Assembly: GCA_026770585.1 (NCBI GenBank)
Contig: MU646824.1
Coordinates: forward strand, 81,310-91,453
DNA: 10,144 bases
Reading direction: 5' to 3'
From: Baffinella frigidus
Taxonomy: Eukaryota; Cryptophyceae; Cryptomonadales; Baffinellaceae
Within the stretch, counting starts at the first letter, position 1; every line of letters starts with the position of its first letter. The position numbers and the translations under genes are program-made. Shown one piece after another: positions 6,372-10,144 of this stretch. The notes below the pieces were generated by a model. That model was not told the origin of the DNA. It did no database searches and worked only from the letters and a program-made list of their open reading frames with translations.

Positions 6372-6459
6372 GGACGAGCCAGAATAAAATTCAGGCAGAG
6401 CTAGGAATTGACCCCCAGCAGGTCGTAGGCCAACGCCATGGACTGTTGAGCATGGGGGT
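6372..6459 (-). mobile_element. 88-bp SINE-like element, inverted copy
   Basis: Read on the minus strand it has CTCAACAGTCCATGGCG, a short stem around GGCCTACGACC, GGGTCAATTCC (one mismatch to the Pol III box B consensus) and CTCTGCC, then the shared 29-bp tail. An 8-bp perfect stem (6410-6417 with 6453-6460) encloses the head, giving a tRNA-like or other structured fold. It does not satisfy a full tRNA cloverleaf, so I do not call a tRNA gene. The two copies are tail to tail with a 55-bp spacer. Confidence 0.4.
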
Positions 6460-6520
6460 CTGTTTTCCTGTTTTCAACAAAAAACTAGCCCATCCTTCCA
6501 GTCTTCCAGTGTTAAAAAGT

Positions 6521-6582
6521 GATTGGTAGCCTTCGTTGATGCTAAAAAACAGATTGGCAGCCTTCGCTGATGCTGAAAAACA
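6521..6582 (+). repeat. Tandem duplication of a 31-bp unit
   Basis: Unit 6521-6551 and unit 6552-6582 both begin GATTGG, contain AGCCTTCG and TGATGCT, and end AAAAACA; they differ at three positions. The following 6583-6856 contains no gene or repeat that I can support. Confidence 0.85.
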
Positions 6583-6856
6583 GGTAGACTTTGCAAGTAC
6601 TCGTCGGCCACGCTGTAACAGACCTCATGTGCATGTATCTGCCCAGGAGGTTCGGTCGGTCTGGCACTGGGCGTGCATGTCTCTCACGATCACGAGGCGG
6701 TTGCCCGATCGTTGTCATCTTCGCTCAACCGACCACACATGTACACATACTTTTACAAATTTCACCCCTCACGCCCCAGCATGCCCCCCTAGGGTACTCG
6801 GTCGTGTGCCCCCACGTCTCTCCCTGGACGGCACCTGAGCTTTTCGCGGTCGTGCG

Positions 6857-6965
6857 ACAGGGATACCTCGCTCACAAGGAGCCGCGCCCCCACTGGGGCC
6901 ACTGTAGGGCCATAGGTAGGCCTACTGTAGGGTCCTAGGGGGGTGCCCCTCTTGATGCGGTCAAA
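6857..6965. mobile_element. MITE-like palindromic element, copy 2 (degenerate right arm)
   Basis: Left arm ACAGGGATACCTCGCTCAC followed by AAGGAGCCGCGCCCCC, then a central palindromic CTGTAGGGCC/GGCCTACTGTAGGG pair and GTCCTAGGGGGG. The right arm keeps only parts of the complement. Same family as 738-856. Confidence 0.55.
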
Positions 6966-7084
6966 AGTGCTACGCGTGTGACCACGCCCCGCTTTGACCA
7001 TTCTGGATTTGACCATTCTGGATCAGCCAACCAGGCGATGCCTCAAGCATATCCCGCGGCTCAATAAGGGTGCTATCCCGCATC

Positions 7085-7298
7085 TACAGGAGAACCTCGC
7101 TCACAAGGAACCCCCCCCCACTAGGACCCTACAGTTGGCTTGTATCCCTTAAGTGGCGAGTAGGTTCATACGCCGTACGGTAGGGCCCTAGGACCTGCCT
7201 AGGGCGAGTTAGGGCGATTAATCGCCCGCCCGCCACTTAAGGGATAGCCCTACGGTGGTCCTAGGGGGGCGTGGCTCCTTGACAGCGAGGTACCCCTC
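7085..7298. mobile_element. MITE-like palindromic element, copy 3, with nested inner palindrome (about 214 bp)
   Basis: Outer arms: TACAGGAGAACCTCGCTCAC ... CTAGGACCCTAC on the left, and TACGGTGGTCCTAG ... AGCGAGGTACC on the right. Inside lies a second inverted pair, TATCCCTTAAGTGGCG and CGCCACTTAAGGGATA (16 bp each, perfect), and further inside a perfect 16-bp palindrome GGGCGATTAATCGCCC (7212-7227). It may be one element inserted into another or a longer family member. No coding sequence. Confidence 0.65.
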
Positions 7299-7341
7299 TA
7301 GTCTAGCCTCACCGCTGCCTCAAGTTGCCAACATCCCACCA

Positions 7342-7593
7342 TCAACGCACAGCGAGCGCCCGCCCCCCGTAGGACACTACAGTAGGCCTGTCCCTACGGT
7401 GGTCCTAGGGGGGGGCGCGACTCCTTATGAGGTGACCCTGTAGGCCAGGCTCACCGCACAGCAAGCGCGCGCACGGTGGCGGCGGTGGGTAGAGGGACCC
7501 GAGGCTCATCACCTGTCCTCACGAGGCTCACAGAGGGACGCGGCGCGCCTGCGGGAGGACTTCCTCCTCACAGCCTCAACGCACAGCGAGCGC
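7342..7593 (-). pseudogene. Three decayed copies of gene B's C-terminal end
   Basis: Gene B ends in the residues VRALAVR and TGA (7662-7685). The minus strand repeats this at 7451-7474 (VRALAVR, TGA, with several synonymous differences), 7342-7359 (ALAVR, TGA) and 7576-7593 (ALAVR, TGA). The third positions vary (GCC/GCG, CTC/CTT, GTC/GTG, CGT/CGG) while the residues are kept, so these derive from coding sequence. They alternate with CTAGGACC palindromic elements. The full exon is not recoverable upstream of any of the three. Confidence 0.55.
7361..7442. mobile_element. MITE-like palindromic element, copy 4
   Basis: Core GTAGGACACTACAGTAGGCC paired with CCTACGGTGGTCCTAGG, then a C/G-run and GACTCCTTATGAGG ... 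CCCTGTA at the right end, equal to the right end of copy 1. The left outer arm is missing, replaced by the ALAVR-coding fragment. Confidence 0.55.
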
Positions 7594-7650
7594 CCACCGT
7601 AGGGATATAGCCTGACGGTGGTCCTAGGGGGTGCCTCGTCCTGGACGAAA
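7594..7650. mobile_element. MITE-like palindromic element, copy 5 (core only)
   Basis: CCACCGT (7594-7600) pairs with ACGGTGG (7615-7621), followed by TCCTAGGGGG, the family's right-hand signature, and then a degenerate right arm. It sits between one ALAVR copy and the true gene B stop codon. Confidence 0.45.
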
Positions 7651-7661
7651 TGCTGACAGCA

Positions 7662-10050
7662 TCAACGGACAGCGAGGGCGCGCACGATGGCGACGAACTC
7701 TGTCGACTCCTCGCGCAACCTCCCGGCGTCCTCCAGCGCAAACACCGCCTGCGTTGTTCGGCGTTTAGGTCCTAGTCGCGTTTCCCGGCGTTTAGGCCCT
7801 AGTCAGACGGCCTTCACGGAAGGGAACATATGGTGGCCATGTTGGGTTCAGTCCGTGATAAACGCATTTTATCCCAGCAAAGACTTGACAGTAGGGAGTA
7901 CCGAAGAGAGGCCCGCCCCATGACTGTTGACCCTAGGGCGGTGAATGTCAAGAGATAAAAGCGCGTGCGTGGAAAGTGCGCCCCGCACCTTGACATTCAA
8001 CAGGTTACGGGAGTTGTCTCGCACCTTGATCCCGCGCGAATGCGGTTCCGCGGCGACAAGCGAGAGCCTCCCCATGAACACGTACGCCCGGTTCGGGGGG
8101 CGGCAGAACAGGAACACGCCTTCCCCTTCCTGGTGTGTATGGTGGAGGGTTTGGAGTTTGGGTTTTGGGGTTTGGGTTTTGGGTTTTGGGTTTTGGGTTT
8201 TGGGTTTTGGGTTTTGGGTTTTGGGTTTTGGGTTTTGAGTTTTGGGTTTTGGGTTGTGGGGTTTGTGGTTTGGGGTTTGGGGTTTGGGGTTTGGGGTTTG
8301 GGGTCTGGGGTTTGGGGTCTGGGGTTTGGGTTTTGGAGTCAGGTGTTTGGGGTTTGGGGTTGAGGTTTTCCGCCCTGAGGAGACGTCCAAATGGCGGGGG
8401 GAGGCCGCGCCAGGTCACAAGTGGAAATTTTCCTAACGGTAATTATGTTGAGCCTTCCCAGGAAACATGCCAAAAGCCAGCAATTGGAGCCATTCCTGTG
8501 CGCAACAATGTTTCATTTGTACCAGACCAAACTTTCAAAAGGAGGGAGCCTCAGCCTTGAATTATTTTTTGTGACCTTGGGCGGATGTGGCGAGGCGAGA
8601 TTCTCCCAGAGCGGGCTGGCGGACACGAGAAGACGCGAGAGGATCGGGGAGGCACGCGCGTCGTGAGGGGATGTGTAGAACGAGACGTGCAGTCCCCCAT
8701 CCGGTGACATTTCCACCTGGGGGGACCAACCAAAACCTTAGGTTCTGAGCCCGGCATCACAGCACCTTAGGCCATGAGCCCGACTAAGGAGAGAGATCTT
8801 TATGACCACCAATGCGGCCGCCATGTATGCACCCTCACCGAGGCTGTGTCTGAGCAGGGGCGCCGCGAGTGGTGACTGTGCACGTTGCTGCTGCCTGAGT
8901 ATGGCCACGATGCAACCCCGCACACACACGCGGAGGCTAGGCTTCAGCGGGATGTAGAGATGCTGACGGCAGATGTCGAGTGTGTCCTGAAATGGAAGAT
9001 TTCACCTCAAGTCTACTGCAGGTCCTCAGACAACTGGTTGACTTAAAGTGATTTTTTCGTTGATGTCGACCGCCACAAGCCGTGATGCGCATGCTCTACA
9101 GTCATGTGCTGCATGCACGTTCAACAACACATAGTCGGGAGTGGGGGGGATGAGGCGGAGGAGGATGGGGACGAATATTTTAGGTCCTGATCGTACAAGG
9201 GCTTCACGAAAGGGAATACATGGTGGCTACAGTGGGTTCGATCCGTAATAAACGCATATTTCTCTCTGAGGGAGGGGGGGAGATGGAGGCACCTCGTTCC
9301 TGAATTTCCGCTGGTCGACATTCACCAGCAGCGCAAGGGCGCCACCCACCTGGTTGCGGGTTTAGGGTTTAGGGAGAAGGGTTTCGGGTCTCGGGTCTCG
9401 GGTTTCGGGTCTAGGGTTCAGGGGTTAGAGTTCAGGGTTTAGGGTATAGGGGTTGTGGTTTGGGATTTAGGGATTAGGGTTTAGGGTGTGGGGTTATGGT
9501 TTAGGGTTTAGGGTTTAGGGTTTAGGGTTTAGGGTTTAGGGTTTAGGGTTTAGGGCCTAGGGTTTGGGGTTTAGGGGTTAGGGTTTGGGTATTAGGGGTT
9601 GGGATCTAGAGATAAGAGTTTATGGTGTAGGGATTGGGGTTTAAGGTTAAGGGTTGAGGGTTTAGGGTTTTGGGTCTAGGATTTAGGGTCTAGGGTTCAG
9701 TGTTCAGGGTGTACACCTCGACGCACCCCCCCGCCGTCGCCATCGAGCTGGCCTGGATTAGGGTTTAGGGGTTAGGGATCAGGTTTTAGTGTTTAGGGAT
9801 GAGGGGTCAGAGTTTAGGGATCAGGGTTTAGTGTTTAGGGTTTAGGGTTTAGGGTTTAGAGTTGAGGGTTTATGGGTTTGGGGTTAGGGTTTAGGGGTTT
9901 GGGTGTAGGGTCTATGGTCTAGGGTTCAGGGTTTAGGCCTTAGGCTTTAGGGTTCAGAGTTTGGGGTTCCGGGTTCATGGTGTAGGGTGTACGCTGCGGT
10001 CCCCAGAGAGAGCGAACGCAACGGCGCCCTTCCCCTTCGCCGGCAGCGCG

Positions 10051-10052
<2 letters not shown>
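7662..10052 (-). CDS. Gene B: seven-exon gene, product unknown, 5'-incomplete, one in-frame TAG
   Basis: Exons (minus strand): about 10052-9993, 9752-9717, 9349-9035, 8986-8810, 8716-8576, 8129-8025, 7748-7662 with TGA at 7664-7662. All six introns are phase 0, and about 306 codons are visible. Representative stretches: GKGAVAFALSGDRS (exon 1), FREALVRSGPKIFVPILL and CASRLVAVDINEKITLS (exon 3), GEGAYMAAAL (end exon 4), MSPDGGLHVSFYTSP (exon 5), FLFCRPPNRAYVFMGRLSL (exon 6), ALEDAGRLREESTEFVAIV (exon 7). Composition is that of a soluble globular protein; no transmembrane segment is obvious and I recognise no family. Exon 1 loosely recalls a beta-propeller blade (weak). Exon 3 has an in-frame TAG (9229-9227) where a paralogous fragment has TGG, so this allele may be a pseudogene, contain a sequencing error or use readthrough. 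The exon 4 donor (TTG|GTGGTC) and 48-bp intron 3 are the least certain. Confidence 0.6.
7760..7804 (+). repeat. Two copies of an 18-bp repeat, 27-bp period
   Basis: GGCGTTTAGG(T/C)CCTAGTC occurs at 7760-7777 and 7787-7804 with one difference. It lies in gene B intron 6, between the acceptor and the paralogous fragment at 7792-7863, and resembles the GGTCCTAAA region of exon 3 read on the opposite strand. Confidence 0.7.
7792..7863 (-). pseudogene. Paralogous fragment of gene B exon 3 lying inside gene B intron 6
   Basis: The minus strand reads VYHGLNPTWPPYVPFREG and a few more codons to TAA (7794-7792). The equivalent part of gene B exon 3 (from 9244) reads VYYGSNPL, stop, PPCIPFREALVRSG. 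DNA identity is high (about 80% by eye) and extends over about 85 bp. The Trp here (TGG) matches the TAG of exon 3, showing the likely ancestral codon. Confidence 0.6.
8144..8372 (-). repeat. TTTTGGG / TTTGGGG array inside gene B intron 5
   Basis: Plus strand: around a dozen or more GGGTTTT units (about 8158-8250) followed by GGGGTTT and GGGGTCT units (about 8255-8370). On the coding strand this is CCCAAAA and CCCCAAA, close to the acceptor ACACACCAG at 8130. The intron (8130-8575, 446 bp) joins ASPHPPK to EGEGVFLF in phase 0. All six frames are open across the array only because the 7-bp unit lacks stops. Confidence 0.85.
9350..9716 (-). repeat. Gene B intron 2: telomere-like repeat intron (367 bp)
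   Basis: The plus strand holds degenerate and pure TTTAGGG units, with a run of about nine perfect units at 9495-9555. On the coding strand it begins GTGTACACCCTGAACACTG and ends CTAAACCCGCAACCAG; phase 0 on both sides. Confidence 0.7.
9753..9992 (-). repeat. Gene B intron 1: telomere-like repeat intron (240 bp)
   Basis: The plus strand is TTTAGGG-like throughout with pure units near 9830-9860. On the coding strand it begins GTACACCCTACACCATG and ends AAACCCTAATCCAG. It separates two short exons (a 36-bp exon downstream), and the phase is 0. The small exon between two repeat blocks is the only non-repeat sequence for more than 600 bp. Confidence 0.65.

Positions 10053-10144
<92 letters not shown>
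10051..10144 (+). repeat. Poly-C run of 94 bases to the window edge
   Basis: Uninterrupted C from 10051 to the end. On the minus strand it is poly-G immediately upstream of the first visible gene B exon. Its purity is unlike the degenerate repeats elsewhere, so a sequencing or assembly artefact is likely, though a real homopolymer cannot be excluded. It hides the true 5' part of gene B. Confidence 0.95.

Noticed and set aside
6372-6460. tRNA gene on the minus strand
   Set aside because: A box-B-like motif and stems exist, but there is no complete cloverleaf with a proper acceptor stem and anticodon loop. Listed as a SINE-like element only.
8005-8560. Long open frames rich in PKPQTPN (minus) or GFGVWGL (plus)
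   Set aside because: They arise because a 7-bp repeat without stops (TTTTGGG, TTTGGGG) is open in all frames. The same DNA fits as the inside of a gene B intron.
9993-10052. WD40 repeat in gene B exon 1-2
   Set aside because: AVAFALSGDRS followed by an ATAGG-like turn is suggestive, but no Trp-Asp and only one blade is seen. Too weak to annotate.
1-10144. CRISPR array, bacterial operon or rRNA
   Set aside because: No spacer-repeat pattern, no prokaryotic gene layout and no rRNA-like conserved stretches. Splice signals and telomeric heptamers point to a eukaryotic nucleus.

Overview
This is a eukaryotic nuclear window. It carries plant/alga/alveolate-type telomeric heptamers (CCCTAAA on one strand, TTTAGGG on the other), GT-AG spliced genes with small exons, a WW-domain protein, short palindromic (MITE-like) elements and a possible SINE pair. 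No continuous ORF in the window is a convincing gene by itself; the coding content appears only when exons are joined across introns. The species cannot be fixed from the sequence. A protist or alga (for example a chromerid-like alveolate) fits the heptamer, the moderately high GC and the short introns, but that is inference.

Layout. 1-131: CCCCAAA/CCCTAAA array running into a short plus-strand terminal exon (132-215). 216-1330: candidate exon, tandem repeats, a 119-bp hairpin element and decayed copies of exons found elsewhere in the window. 1361-1408: a perfect 48-bp palindrome. 1518-3860, minus strand: gene A, six exons and about 325 aa, with an acidic/aromatic N-terminal exon, a Lys/Ala/Pro-rich nuclear-type linker and two C-terminal WW domains. 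Its last three introns (2623-2793, 2350-2542, 1588-2244) are built from degenerate telomere-like repeats. 3790-4281: tandem duplication of gene A's first exon and upstream sequence. 4308-4905: diverged repeat family. 4965-5524: weak exon candidates on both strands. 5525-5998: another telomere-like block joined to a copy of gene A's exon 3/intron 3 boundary. 6029-6582: short repeats and an inverted pair of 88-bp elements. 6857-7650: palindromic elements mixed with copies of a coding 3' end. 7662-10052, minus strand: gene B, seven exons, 5'-incomplete, with one in-frame TAG. Three of its six introns are telomere-like or CCCAAAA-type arrays. 10051-10144: pure poly-C.

The main result is that degenerate telomere-type heptamer arrays sit exactly where introns must be. 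In every case the coding strand carries the C-rich strand of the repeat. Removing the arrays at GT and AG keeps the reading frame, and in gene A it recreates a WW domain across the junction. The repeats seem to supply the branchpoint-like CTAA motifs, the pyrimidine-rich tract and, after small mutations, the 3' AG. This looks like a class of introns made of telomeric satellite, found in at least two genes and probably three here.

No link between the products of genes A and B can be inferred. Gene A is probably a nuclear adaptor or RNA-processing/chromatin-type protein. Gene B is unrecognised and may be decaying, because paralogous pieces of it are scattered through the window.
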